DNA from: JAKAIY01 sp036258195
GTDB taxonomy: Bacteria; Chloroflexota; Ktedonobacteria; Ktedonobacterales; JADMIN01
Length of the DNA stretch: 15,654 nucleotides
Direction of reading: 5' to 3'
Assembly: GCA_036258195.1 (NCBI GenBank)
Contig: DATAED010000011.1
Span: 1-15,654 of the forward strand
The number at the start of each line of letters is the position of its first letter. Positions within the stretch are counted from its first letter, which is position 1. The notes below the pieces were generated by a model, which was given only the letters and a program-made list of their open reading frames with translations, was not told the DNA's origin and ran no database searches. Positions 1 through 6,271 of this stretch are shown here, piece by piece. The position numbers and the translations under genes were made by a program.

Positions 1-566
1 TGCGCGAAGAGGGCGCGCGGGTCGCGGCACAGCGCCAGGCAGTCGCCCTTCCATCGCGTGAACTGGAAGAGGCCAGCCAGCGTCAGCGTCGTGGCGCCGA
101 TGACGAAATTGTGCGCCGCCAGCCAGGGCCAGGCATCCACCAGGCGGTGGATGCCCGTATCACCGCTGAAGGCAATCAGCCCACACGCTGTCCAGACGCC
201 GCCGAAGGCCAGCGCGACGACGGCCCAAGCGCGCCACGATGGCGCGCCAGGCTGGCCGTGCGGGCCGAGCGCGCGCAATATCTGCGGGAGACTGGCCGGC
301 GCCATCATCGCCACGATCATCACCTGCCATGCCGCCAGAAAGACGGCGGCGGCCAGCGGCCACGCCAGGCCGCTCTCCTCCAGCAGATAGTGATGATCGA
401 TCAGCGTGCGCCAGCCCAGGCGGGTCGCCAGGATCATCAGCGCCCAGGCCAGCGCGCAGAGCAGCCCCGGCGCCCACATCAGCCAGCTCGTGCGCTCGGA
501 CAGTCGCGTAACGGCGAGCGATGCGGCTGGCGCCTGCGGGTTGGAACGGACATCATGAGTCGCCAT
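1..566 (-). CDS. DUF2182 family integral membrane protein (3' end beyond window)
   Basis: 188 residues are visible and the C-terminus lies off the left edge. The frame starts at the ATG at 566-564, with AGGGAGG four bases upstream on the minus strand. Hydrophobic stretches lie at about residues 28-48, 69-92, 112-132 and 148-167. The segment at about 80-93, with W-Q and then A-M-M-A-P, and the C-terminal G-L-F-Q-F-T-x-x-K followed by C-L-x-L-C-R-D-P at about 165-183 match what I know of the DUF2182 family (COG5486, predicted metal-binding integral membrane protein). The two cysteines at about 176 and 180 would be candidate ligands. The biochemical role is unknown. It lies 115 bases downstream of the redoxin gene on the same strand, so it may be the last gene of that group. 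The family call is from memory of the motif, not a search. Confidence 0.72.
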   Translation of the reverse strand, partial: MATHDVRSNPQAPAASLAVTRLSERTSWLMWAPGLLCALAWALMILATRLGWRTLIDHHYLLEESGLAWPLAAAVFLAAWQVMIVAMMAPASLPQILRALGPHGQPGAPSWRAWAVVALAFGGVWTACGLIAFSGDTGIHRLVDAWPWLAAHNFVIGATTLTLAGLFQFTRWKGDCLALCRDPRALFA

Positions 567-681
567 AGCGCCTCCCTGACAGCGAGCGGAGGCGACGATG
601 ACGTCAGCCTGCGCGCGACCCATCCGCATTGATCAGCGCGACGCAGACTGGCGCCACCGTCGCCGTATGACGGCGCTGCGC

Positions 682-1206
682 TCAGCGCACGATAGCGCAG
701 CCGAAGGGCTGTGTCTCGGGCGTGCGCACGGGCGAGCCAGCGAAGAGGTCATGCAGCGCGTTCTCCAGATCGCTGGAGGTGGCGCGCTCAGGGTCGCGCG
801 AGTCGTCAATGCGACCCTTGTAGACCAGGCGCCGCGCGGCATCGAAGACGAAGACATGCGGCGTGCTGATCGCGCCGAAGCTCTCGGCCACCGTGCTATC
901 CGCGTCTTTGAGATACGGGAAGTTGAACTGCCGCTCCGTCGCGCGGCGGGTCATCTCAGCCAGCGTGTCGAAGGGCGAGAGCGCCGCGTTGTTGGAGTTG
1001 ATGGCGACAAATTGTACTCCGGCGGCGGCATAGCGCCGCTGGAGGGCCATCAGCCGTCCCTCATTCGCTTTCACCGTCGGGCAGCCGGTGCAGATGAACG
1101 CCACGATCAGGTACGGATGGCGCGCGAACGACGCCATCGAATAGCGCTGGCCGTCCACGGCAGGCAGCGCGTCGAAATTAGCCAGCCGTTTTCCGATGTC
1201 GAGCAT
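682..1206 (-). CDS. Thioredoxin-fold redoxin (AhpC/TSA-like thiol-disulfide protein)
   Basis: 174 residues in the thioredoxin/peroxiredoxin superfamily. A hydrophobic strand (about 32-38) runs straight into C39-T-G-C42, a CXXC pair in the active-site position. The cis-proline loop is S-T-P-H at about 115-118. The downstream V-F-x-x-A-x-R-x-V-Y-K-G-R-I-D-D and the closing P-E-T-x-x-F-G-C are typical of a widespread small redoxin family, often annotated as thioredoxin family protein, in which the motif is usually C-N-H-C. It probably exchanges disulfides or reduces peroxides in the cytoplasm, since no signal peptide is seen. I chose ATG at 1206 because AGGCGG lies eight bases upstream. An in-frame GTG at 1215 is possible but sits too close to the purine tract. 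It starts 27 bases after the preceding minus-strand gene stops, so the two are probably co-transcribed. Confidence 0.88.
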   Translation of the reverse strand: MLDIGKRLANFDALPAVDGQRYSMASFARHPYLIVAFICTGCPTVKANEGRLMALQRRYAAAGVQFVAINSNNAALSPFDTLAEMTRRATERQFNFPYLKDADSTVAESFGAISTPHVFVFDAARRLVYKGRIDDSRDPERATSSDLENALHDLFAGSPVRTPETQPFGCAIVR

Positions 1207-1233
1207 CGCGATCACCGCCTCTCACCGGAGTTG

Positions 1234-1860
1234 TCAGCGGCTGCGCGCGAAGATGCGCGCCAGTCCACGCCGCGCAGGCTCGGCGCTCGCCATCGTGCTG
1301 GTCGTGGTAGCCGTGGTGAAGCGCTCCGGAAACTGCAGGATGATGCCATCCGCCAGCGTGTCGGAGACGGTCAAGATCTCGGTGAAGATGTCGTCCCACG
1401 CCGCGACATCCGCCGCCCAGTTGGCGCCCAGCCGCGCCACCGCTTCATCCTTCGTCAGCTTGAGGTGGACATTCAGCAGGTCAACGACATCGCGCTTGGG
1501 CCAGTAGGGATTCGCGCCGCTGAGCAGCGTCGCAATCTGCTCGGCGTTCTCGGACCAGCGTTCATCTTGCTTGCCAAACTCGGCGTTGTCGCCCGCTTTG
1601 GCGGCGTTCAGCAGATCGACCGCGATCAGGATGTGCTGTTTGAGCAGGCTGGCCAGCGCGTCGCCTGCCGCCTGGCCGTAGTACGGGACGATGGCGGCGC
1701 CGAGATGCTCCTGGTTCAGGAGCAGGCGCCCGGCGGCCTCGCCTGCGTCGGCCCCGCCACCGACGAAGGCGACGATGTACTGTCGTGTCCAGATAGCGTG
1801 ATCCGCCCAGAGTTTGCGCAGGGCCGCGCGCAGCACACATTTGGGGTCTGTAGTCGCCAT
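1234..1860 (-). CDS. Conserved helical protein of unknown function
   Basis: 208 residues. The start is the ATG at 1860-1858, preceded by AAAGGAG with a ten-base spacer. The chain looks almost entirely helical: L-R-x-L-W-x-D-H-x-x-W-T-R near the start, then L-L-x-N-Q-E-x-L-G, L-L-K-x-H-I-L-I-A-x-D-L-L-N-A-A-K, A-N-P-x-W-P, and a final amphipathic run ending I-I-x-Q-F-P-E-R. These conserved blocks belong to a family found in Bacilli and other soil bacteria. I recall some database members carrying an unsupported glycosyltransferase label; no such fold is visible here. Regularly placed His, Asp and Glu residues could bind metal, but that is a guess. It is probably the first gene of an operon with the redoxin, read from the predicted promoter near 2020-2048. 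The last 25 or so residues are low complexity and basic. Confidence 0.75.
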   Translation of the reverse strand: MATTDPKCVLRAALRKLWADHAIWTRQYIVAFVGGGADAGEAAGRLLLNQEHLGAAIVPYYGQAAGDALASLLKQHILIAVDLLNAAKAGDNAEFGKQDERWSENAEQIATLLSGANPYWPKRDVVDLLNVHLKLTKDEAVARLGANWAADVAAWDDIFTEILTVSDTLADGIILQFPERFTTATTTSTMASAEPARRGLARIFARSR

Positions 1861-1878
1861 GGCTCGCGTTCTCCTTTG

Positions 1879-1920
1879 TCGCGCACGTATCGCGCACGTA
1901 TTGCGCACATGTCGCGCATG
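1879..1920. repeat. 11-bp tandem repeat, about 3.8 copies
   Basis: TCGCGCACGTA occurs twice exactly at 1879-1889 and 1890-1900, then as TTGCGCACATG at 1901-1911 and as a partial TCGCGCATG at 1912-1920. It sits immediately upstream of the ribosome binding site of the minus-strand gene starting at 1860, within its predicted leader. A period of about one helical turn would suit repeated protein binding on one DNA face or slippage. The function is unknown. Confidence 0.8.
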
Positions 1921-2019
1921 CCGCCTGACGCGCCACCGCGCTCAGGCGTTGTCGTCAGCGCCCTGCGCCCGGTCTGACAGGCGCGGGTGTGACCTGAGGA
2001 CGTAATGAATGTTGAAAGA

Positions 2020-2048
2020 GATATACCTGAATTACAACAATAAGTCAA
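2020..2048 (-). promoter_or_regulatory. Predicted sigma70-type promoter for the minus-strand group
   Basis: On the minus strand TTGACT (2048-2043) is followed after exactly 17 bases by TATATC (2025-2020). This matches five of six and four of six consensus positions and lies in a rare AT-rich island. Transcription would start near 2013 and give a leader of about 150 bases before the ATG at 1860. No experiment supports it. Confidence 0.5.
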
Positions 2049-2063
2049 TGGTTTATTGTAATT
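2030..2063. promoter_or_regulatory. Nested inverted repeats over the -35 box (probable operator)
   Basis: Two overlapping dyads are visible. AATTACAA at 2030-2037 pairs with TTGTAATT at 2056-2063, and ACAATAA at 2037-2043 pairs with TTATTGT at 2053-2059. Both are centred on the predicted -35 hexamer (2043-2048). A protein bound here would be placed to repress the minus-strand promoter. The regulator cannot be named from the sequence. Confidence 0.5.
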
Positions 2064-2147
2064 ATTTTGGGGCAGGTCAGATCGTGGCGCGGGAAGCACG
2101 GCCTGGCCCGCGTTCTGCGCTGGTGGCTGAGGGGGCGCGTCATGGGG

Positions 2148-2153
2148 TATACT
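2148..2153 (+). promoter_or_regulatory. -10-like TATACT upstream of the 2289 gene
   Basis: TATACT (five of six to TATAAT) lies about 140 bases before the GTG at 2289. The sequence 17-18 bases upstream (near GGCTGA) is a poor -35. This is a weak prediction. Confidence 0.25.
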
Positions 2154-2288
2154 CTCAAATTGAGCGCAAATGTCGGCTATTGGGGGTGAGGACACAGCCA
2201 CAGCGCATGCATTGCCGCCCAGGCTCGCGCGCTCGATCACGCGCGGGGATCCGCGCGGCGCGCTGTGACGCCGGAAAGGTACAGGCGA

Positions 2289-2639
2289 GTGAACGCATAC
2301 GAACAACTGGTAGCGATTCGCGACCGGCTCGAACTCAACGGCGCCAACGAGGCTAGCATCGACCTGGTAGAGAAATTCATCGGTCGGGCGGAGCCAGAGC
2401 GCGAGAGTGACATGTCGGTCACGCAGGTGATGATGATTCGCCACCTGCTGCGTCAGCGCGAGGCGCTTGACAGCCATGCGATCTACGACGACCTGCAGGA
2501 GTTGATGAGCGAGATCGAGGCGCGACGCAACGCACGCAATGACGACGCCGTCCGCCCAGCCTGGGAGGAAGAGAAGCAGCCGCGCCCGAAGAGCTATTAT
2601 AAGGCCATGAAGTCCCGCGACGAGCAAAGCTCGAAATGA
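2289..2639 (+). CDS. Small charged hypothetical protein
   Basis: 116 residues; I recognise no family. I chose the GTG at 2289, which has GGAAAGG about nine bases upstream. The in-frame GTG at 2265 has no such site and would add eight residues. The chain looks helical and strongly charged: an N-terminal L-V-A-I-R-D-R-L-E-L-N-G-A helix, a central V-M-M-I-R-H-L-L-R-Q-R-E-A-L-D-x-H-A-I-Y-D-D-L-Q-E-L region, and a basic, hydrophilic tail rich in Lys, Arg and Glu from about residue 83. It has no membrane segment, signal peptide or cysteine motif. It stands alone, closed by a hairpin at 2672 and followed by htpX after 231 bases. Codon use matches its neighbours, so it is probably real, but no function can be offered. 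Confidence 0.65.
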   Translation: MNAYEQLVAIRDRLELNGANEASIDLVEKFIGRAEPERESDMSVTQVMMIRHLLRQREALDSHAIYDDLQELMSEIEARRNARNDDAVRPAWEEEKQPRPKSYYKAMKSRDEQSSK

Positions 2640-2671
2640 GCAAGCTGGCGTCAGCTAGCTGAGGATCATCT

Positions 2672-2715
2672 GAGAGCCGCCGGGGGCCGTGCGCCTGGGC
2701 GGCTCTCGCAGTATT
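2672..2715 (+). terminator. Hairpin terminator candidate after the 2289 gene
   Basis: A perfect 10-bp stem, GAGAGCCGCC at 2672-2681 with GGCGGCTCTC at 2698-2707, has a 16-base loop and is followed by GCAGTATTTT. The T-run is short and offset, so termination may be imperfect. Confidence 0.6.
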
Positions 2716-2746
2716 TTGGCCCGTCACCTACACGTGCGCCGCAACG

Positions 2747-2752
2747 TATAGT
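2747..2752 (+). promoter_or_regulatory. -10-like TATAGT upstream of htpX
   Basis: TATAGT lies about 119 bases before the htpX ATG, in a gap otherwise empty after the hairpin at 2672. No good -35 is present at 16-18 bases spacing (near TCACCT). This could be a promoter read by an alternative sigma factor or an activator-dependent one. Confidence 0.3.
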
Positions 2753-2870
2753 ATGTGAGGAGCCATCCGCGTCGCTCGGCGATGTGGATTGGCCCGGCGA
2801 GTCTAACACGGCCCGCTCGCCATCGTCGGTGAACACCGGATGACGCGCAGACCCCGAGGAGCGAATACAG

Positions 2871-3803
2871 ATGAGTGGCGCACGCCCCAGCTGGTACAAG
2901 CCAGATGTTGGCTTGTCGATGCGTATGGTTCTGACAATCTTTCTGCTTGGCGCCGTCTACGTGGTCTTCGGCGTCGTGCTGGCTTTCGTCGCGCATGTTC
3001 CCATGCCGCTGCTCATCGCCATTGCGGCGCTGATCGCCTTCGCGCAGTTCTTCTACGCGGACAAGATCGCGCTCTTCTCGATGCGCGCGCGCGAGGTCAG
3101 CGAGGCCGAGGCGCCGCAACTGCATGAGATGATCGGACGGCTGGCGGCGCAGGCCAACCTGCCCAAGCCGCGCGTCGCGCTCGTCGATACCAGCGTTCCC
3201 AATGCCTTCGCCACCGGGCGCAGCAAGAATCACGCGGTGGTCGCCGTGACGACGGGCATCATCAACAAGCTGGAGCCACAGGAGTTGGAGGCGGTGCTGG
3301 CCCACGAGCTGACCCACATCATCAACCGCGACATGCTGGTGATGACCATCGCTGCGTTCTTCTCGATCGTGGCGGGGCTGATCGTGCGCAACTTCTTCTG
3401 GTTTGGCGGCGGCTTCGGCGGTGGCTACGGGCGCCGCAACAACAACAATGGCGGCGACGCCTTTGCGATCATCCTGCTGGTCTCGCTGGCGGTCTACGCG
3501 GTCAGCTTCCTGCTGATTCGCGCGCTCTCGCGCTACCGCGAGCTGGCAGCGGATCGCGGCTCGGCGCTCATCACGGGCGACCCGTCGCACCTGGCCTCGG
3601 CGCTGATGCACATCAGCAACGATATGCAGCGCATCCCTGATAAGGACTTCCGCCAGGCGCAGACCGTCAACGCGCTGTGGATCGTCCCGGCGCTGCGCGG
3701 CAACAATATGCTGGGGCTGCTCTCGACGCACCCTTCGACTGAGGAGCGCGTGGCCCGCTTGCAGCAGATGCAGCTCGACATGGAGAAGAGCCAGCGCTTC
3801 TAA
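2871..3803 (+). CDS. htpX: HtpX family membrane zinc metalloprotease (M48B)
   Basis: 310 residues, close to the usual HtpX length. Two N-terminal membrane helices (about 18-40 and 47-63) precede the zinc motif H145-E-L-T-H149; the third ligand is Glu224 in the S-R-Y-R-E-L-A-A-D block. Further hydrophobic segments lie at about 155-172 and 197-217. Between them a Gly- and Asn-rich loop (about 178-195) is unusually simple in sequence. The C-terminal T-H-P-x-x-x-E-R-V-A-R-L motif is present. HtpX cleaves damaged or misfolded membrane proteins at the cytoplasmic face and works in envelope stress alongside FtsH. The start has GAGGAG nine bases upstream. The next gene is pspAB, a pairing I recall from other Gram-positive-type genomes. 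A strong hairpin separates the two. Confidence 0.96.
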   Translation: MSGARPSWYKPDVGLSMRMVLTIFLLGAVYVVFGVVLAFVAHVPMPLLIAIAALIAFAQFFYADKIALFSMRAREVSEAEAPQLHEMIGRLAAQANLPKPRVALVDTSVPNAFATGRSKNHAVVAVTTGIINKLEPQELEAVLAHELTHIINRDMLVMTIAAFFSIVAGLIVRNFFWFGGGFGGGYGRRNNNNGGDAFAIILLVSLAVYAVSFLLIRALSRYRELAADRGSALITGDPSHLASALMHISNDMQRIPDKDFRQAQTVNALWIVPALRGNNMLGLLSTHPSTEERVARLQQMQLDMEKSQRF

Positions 3804-3825
3804 GCGCAGAGGCGCATGTGATGAC

Positions 3826-3859
3826 CAGCGCCGCGTAGCCGATGGGTTGCGCGGCGCTG
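3826..3859 (+). terminator. Intercistronic hairpin between htpX and pspAB
   Basis: A perfect 10-bp GC-rich stem, CAGCGCCGCG at 3826-3835 with CGCGGCGCTG at 3850-3859, has a 14-base loop and is followed by CTTTCTGG. It has no proper T-tract, so it may be a partial terminator or an RNA-stability or processing element rather than a full stop. Confidence 0.5.
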
Positions 3860-3936
3860 CTTTCTGGCCCGCCGCCGGACGCGACCTGTTGTGATGCCGC
3901 TGAGTTCAGATGCGATTGGGAAGGAGCGTGGCAGCC

Positions 3937-4521
3937 GTGGGATTCTTTGACGCGCTGTTTGGGCGGCAGAAGCCGACGCCTGCCGGAGATGACAAGATCT
4001 TCGTGATGTCCACCGCGCAGATCACGCTCCAGACCGAGCAGAACCTGATCCCCACCGGCTCGGCGGCGATGTGCTTCAAGGGCATCGCGTCGGGGCCGTT
4101 CAGCGAGATCCAGAAGAACCTGGAACAATTGCTGGAGCTTGCCAGCCGCGAAGACCATCTAACCATCAAGCCCAGCGCAGATAGCTTCGGCTACCGCTGG
4201 TTCACCTTCACCAGCACCGACTTTCAGGCGCTGGTGACAGCCATCCACATGGCCAGCTCCACCCTGCTCGACCGTGGCTACGGCAGCCAGCTCCTCTTCG
4301 CCATCTTCGCCTTCAGGCGCGACAACGGGCAGGAGATGTACTGGCTCTACAACTACAAGCGCAGCACGTTCTACCCCTTCGTGCCGCAGCGCGACGCCAA
4401 CGACCCCGCCCGTGCCCGCAACAATCCCGAGGAGCTGCGCATGGGCGCGGCGCTAGGCAAAGAGATGCCCATCGAGCCAGAGCTGGATCGCTGGTTCGCG
4501 GTGTGGAATCCGCCGCTGTAA
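3937..4521 (+). CDS. pspAB: PspA-associated protein PspAB
   Basis: 194 residues. The start is the GTG at 3937, giving the family's typical N-terminus M-G-F-F-D-A-L-F-G, with GGAAGGAG ten bases upstream. An ATG at 3910 would add nine atypical residues. Family features visible are the central G-Y-x-W-F block (about 84-88), the H-x-x-S-S-T-L-x-x-x-G-Y-G-S-Q-L-L segment (about 104-121), then Y-K-R-S-T-F-Y-P-F-V and the closing P-I-E-P-E-L-D-R-W-F-A-V-W. PspAB proteins are soluble partners named from gene association with PspA-type membrane stress systems and with HtpX proteases; their biochemistry is not established. Here it follows htpX by 133 bases with the hairpin at 3826 between them, and no pspA lies in the window. 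It has no membrane segment, so it probably acts in the cytoplasm or on the inner membrane face. The family call is from remembered motifs. Confidence 0.82.
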   Translation: MGFFDALFGRQKPTPAGDDKIFVMSTAQITLQTEQNLIPTGSAAMCFKGIASGPFSEIQKNLEQLLELASREDHLTIKPSADSFGYRWFTFTSTDFQALVTAIHMASSTLLDRGYGSQLLFAIFAFRRDNGQEMYWLYNYKRSTFYPFVPQRDANDPARARNNPEELRMGAALGKEMPIEPELDRWFAVWNPPL

Positions 4522-4536
4522 CCCACCCCACGCCCG

Positions 4537-4563
4537 CTGGCGACGTATCTGGCGACGTATAAT
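4537..4563 (+). promoter_or_regulatory. 12-bp tandem repeat ending in a consensus TATAAT
   Basis: CTGGCGACGTAT occurs twice in tandem (4537-4548 and 4549-4560). The end of the second copy forms TATAAT (4558-4563), about 60 bases before the ROK kinase ATG. No good -35 lies 17 bases upstream, and the first repeat copy occupies that place. This may be a promoter with an operator or activator repeat. Confidence 0.45.
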
Positions 4564-4622
4564 GGTCGCAGACTGCTGGAATCCAGGCGCCTCGGCGCGA
4601 GGACATAGAGGAGGAGTCGGCG

Positions 4623-5612
4623 ATGGCGGCGCGGTACGCGGTCGGCGTGGATATCGGCGGCACGAAGATGTACGCCGGTGTGGTCGACCTGGAGGCAGGC
4701 AAGGTCGTTGGGTCGCAGCGCAAGCGGACACATCCAGAGCGCGGGCTAGAGTTCTTCACCAAGCGGCTTAACGACGTGGTCGCAACGGCGCTGGCCAACG
4801 CCAACCTGCCACAGGACGCCGCTCCGCTGGGCATCGGCGTGGGCATCGCCGGGCAGGTTGATCGCCAGCGCGGCGTGCTGCTGATGGGGCCGAATCTGGG
4901 CCAGGGGCTGGATAACCTGCCCATCTCCGAGCTGTTGCAGAAGCAGTTCAAGCTGCCGGTCTATCTGGGCAATGATGTCGAGGTAGCTACCTATGGCGAG
5001 CACCACTATGGCGCGGGGCGCGACTGCGACGACTTCGTCTGCATCTTCGTCGGCACCGGCATCGGCGCGGGCATCATCCAGAATGGCGTGTTGCGGCGCG
5101 GCGTGACGGGCACGGCGGGTGAGATCGGCCACACCATCGTGCAGTATGAAGGGCGCATCTGCGGCTGCGGCGGGCGCGGGCATCTGGAAGCGTACGCCTC
5201 ACGCACGGCCATCACGCGGGTGCTGCTGGCGGAGCTGGGACGCGGGCGCCAGTCGAAGCTGCGCGAACTGCTCGACCCGAAAGACACCACCATCCGCTCG
5301 AAGCTGATCGCGCGCTGCATCGACGAGAGCGACCAACTCGTCATCGATACCGTATCGGAGGCGGCGGACTACCTCGGCGCGGGCATCAGCTCGCTGGCCA
5401 CCTTCTATAATCCCGACCGCATCATCCTCGGCGGTGGGCTGATCGACGCGACCACGCTGCTCTTCGACCGCGCCGCTCTGCGCACGCACGAATCGACGCT
5501 GCCAGCCGCCACGCGCGGGCTAGCGGTGCATCGCGCGCAGCTCGGCGATGATTCTGGTATCATCGGCGCGGCGTGGATGGCCGAGGCCCAGCAGGCGCAC
5601 GCGCTGACGTAG
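4623..5612 (+). CDS. ROK family sugar kinase (glucokinase-like)
   Basis: 329 residues. The N-terminal phosphate loop is D10-I-G-G-T-K. The catalytic Asp is D118 in L-G-N-D-V-E-V-A, the second ATP motif is F-V-G-T-G-I-G-A-G-I (about 142-151), and the ROK zinc site is H170 with C180-x-C182-G-x-x-G-H187. The usual third cysteine is replaced by His187, a variant that could still bind zinc. The chain is complete and lacks an N-terminal DNA-binding domain, so it is an enzyme rather than a ROK repressor. The likely reaction is ATP-dependent phosphorylation of glucose or a related hexose or N-acyl sugar; the substrate cannot be fixed from sequence. The ATG has GAGGAG eight or so bases upstream. It appears monocistronic, with its own -10 hexamer before it and a dispersed hairpin repeat directly after its stop. 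Confidence 0.92.
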   Translation: MAARYAVGVDIGGTKMYAGVVDLEAGKVVGSQRKRTHPERGLEFFTKRLNDVVATALANANLPQDAAPLGIGVGIAGQVDRQRGVLLMGPNLGQGLDNLPISELLQKQFKLPVYLGNDVEVATYGEHHYGAGRDCDDFVCIFVGTGIGAGIIQNGVLRRGVTGTAGEIGHTIVQYEGRICGCGGRGHLEAYASRTAITRVLLAELGRGRQSKLRELLDPKDTTIRSKLIARCIDESDQLVIDTVSEAADYLGAGISSLATFYNPDRIILGGGLIDATTLLFDRAALRTHESTLPAATRGLAVHRAQLGDDSGIIGAAWMAEAQQAHALT

Positions 5613-5613
5613 G

Positions 5614-5654
5614 CCTCACCCCCTGTCCCCCTCTCCCACGGGGAGAGGGGAGCC
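5614..5654 (+). repeat. Dispersed hairpin repeat, copy A
   Basis: It begins one base after the ROK kinase stop with CCTCACCCC and closes with GGGAGAGGGGAGCC. CCCCTCTCCC (5628-5637) pairs perfectly with GGGAGAGGGG (5641-5650) across a three-base loop. The same layout recurs at four other gene ends in this window. It might also serve as a terminator, but it lacks a T-tract. Confidence 0.85.
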
Positions 5655-5698
5655 GCAATCGTGTTGGTTGGATGGCGCGGTGAGGATCAATAGCTTCG

Positions 5699-6271
5699 AT
5701 GGATATGGCTCAGCCTTCGCGCTGGCGTCTCATAGCGCCGACGGCGCTACTCACACTGGGTTGCCTGCTGCTGCTGGCATCACTGGCGCTGCCATGGGTG
5801 TCTCTGGTCACTCCACCCTTGCGCGGCGCGGGCGCCGAGAACTGGTACAGCCCAGGCGTGGCCGTCATCGATCTGCTCGTGGGTGGGCGGACGGCCATGC
5901 CTGCCGCCAGCCTGGCGTTTGTAGCGATTGCAGCGATCATCGTCGGCAGAAGCGGCTGGCAGCTCTGGAGTCCTGAGCGCGCCGACGCCAGCGGGACGAG
6001 GGTCGTCGTCATTGCGCTGGCGCTGGTGGAGCTGGGCATCGTCGGCATCACCGTGCTGATGATGCCGTTCGCGCTGGCGTTTGGGTATCCCTACTATCAC
6101 GTGACCGTGCTGGGCGGGGGCGATGTCGCGGCAGTGGGATTGCTTTGCGCGATGGCAGGCGCGGCGCTGCTGGAGACAACGCCCTCTCCCCCTGTCCCCC
6201 TCCCCTTCAGGGAGGGGGAACCCAGGCCAGAGGAGTCGCCGATGGCGAGAGACACCGTCTCCCTGACCTGA
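5699..6271 (+). CDS. Small four-helix membrane protein with repeat-derived tail
   Basis: 190 residues, no family recognised. Hydrophobic segments lie at about residues 11-33, 62-82, 103-127 and 140-157. The first two enclose a loop of about 25 residues with an N-W-Y motif that would face outward if the N-terminus is inside. After residue 160 the frame enters a copy of the dispersed hairpin repeat (6182-6223), so the last 30 residues, rich in Pro, Glu and Arg, are translated repeat rather than conserved protein. The original C-terminus was probably lost or extended by the insertion. Two start codons, ATG 5699 and ATG 5705, are possible; the nearest purine-rich tract (GTGAGG) is about 13 bases before the first, so initiation looks weak. 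The neighbouring genes give no clue to its role. Confidence 0.6.
   Translation: MDMAQPSRWRLIAPTALLTLGCLLLLASLALPWVSLVTPPLRGAGAENWYSPGVAVIDLLVGGRTAMPAASLAFVAIAAIIVGRSGWQLWSPERADASGTRVVVIALALVELGIVGITVLMMPFALAFGYPYYHVTVLGGGDVAAVGLLCAMAGAALLETTPSPPVPLPFREGEPRPEESPMARDTVSLT
6182..6223 (+). repeat. Dispersed hairpin repeat, copy B (inside a coding frame)
   Basis: C-rich leader CCCTCTCCCCCTGT is followed by CCCCCTCCC (6196-6204) pairing with GGGAGGGGG (6210-6218) across five bases. It lies in the last part of the membrane-protein gene. Copy C follows in opposite orientation 50-odd bases on, so B and C form an inverted pair. Confidence 0.75.

Larger units (their letters stand above)
1861..2288. other. 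428-base intergenic regulatory region
   Basis: No convincing gene lies in this divergent spacer. It holds an 11-bp tandem repeat in the leader of the minus-strand gene (1879-1920), an AT-rich island with nested inverted repeats and a minus-strand promoter (about 2008-2076), and a weak -10-like hexamer facing the plus-strand gene (2148-2153). A plus-strand frame opening at ATG 2009 has a plausible GAGGA but overlaps the next gene and has no protein-like composition after the AT-rich part, so I do not call it. Confidence 0.7.

Noticed and set aside
598..1977. Long plus-strand open frame of 459 codons
   Set aside because: It runs antisense to the redoxin and helical-protein genes, is extremely Arg-rich and has no recognisable motif; it is a high-GC shadow frame.
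2009..2356. Plus-strand frame starting at ATG 2009 with a GAGGA eight bases upstream
   Set aside because: Only the first 25 or so codons look unusual (AT-rich); the rest is Arg-rich with no family resemblance and overlaps the 2289 gene by 68 bases.
1716..2627. Minus-strand frame of 303 codons across the divergent spacer and the 2289 gene
   Set aside because: It overlaps two better genes on both sides and crosses the operator island; no motif or ribosome site supports it.
2724..3731. Minus-strand frame of 335 codons opposite htpX
   Set aside because: Arg/Gln/Asp-rich antisense shadow of a clearly identified protease.
4623..5612. ROK protein as a transcriptional repressor
   Set aside because: No N-terminal winged-helix domain precedes the D-I-G-G-T-K motif, so a kinase is the better call.
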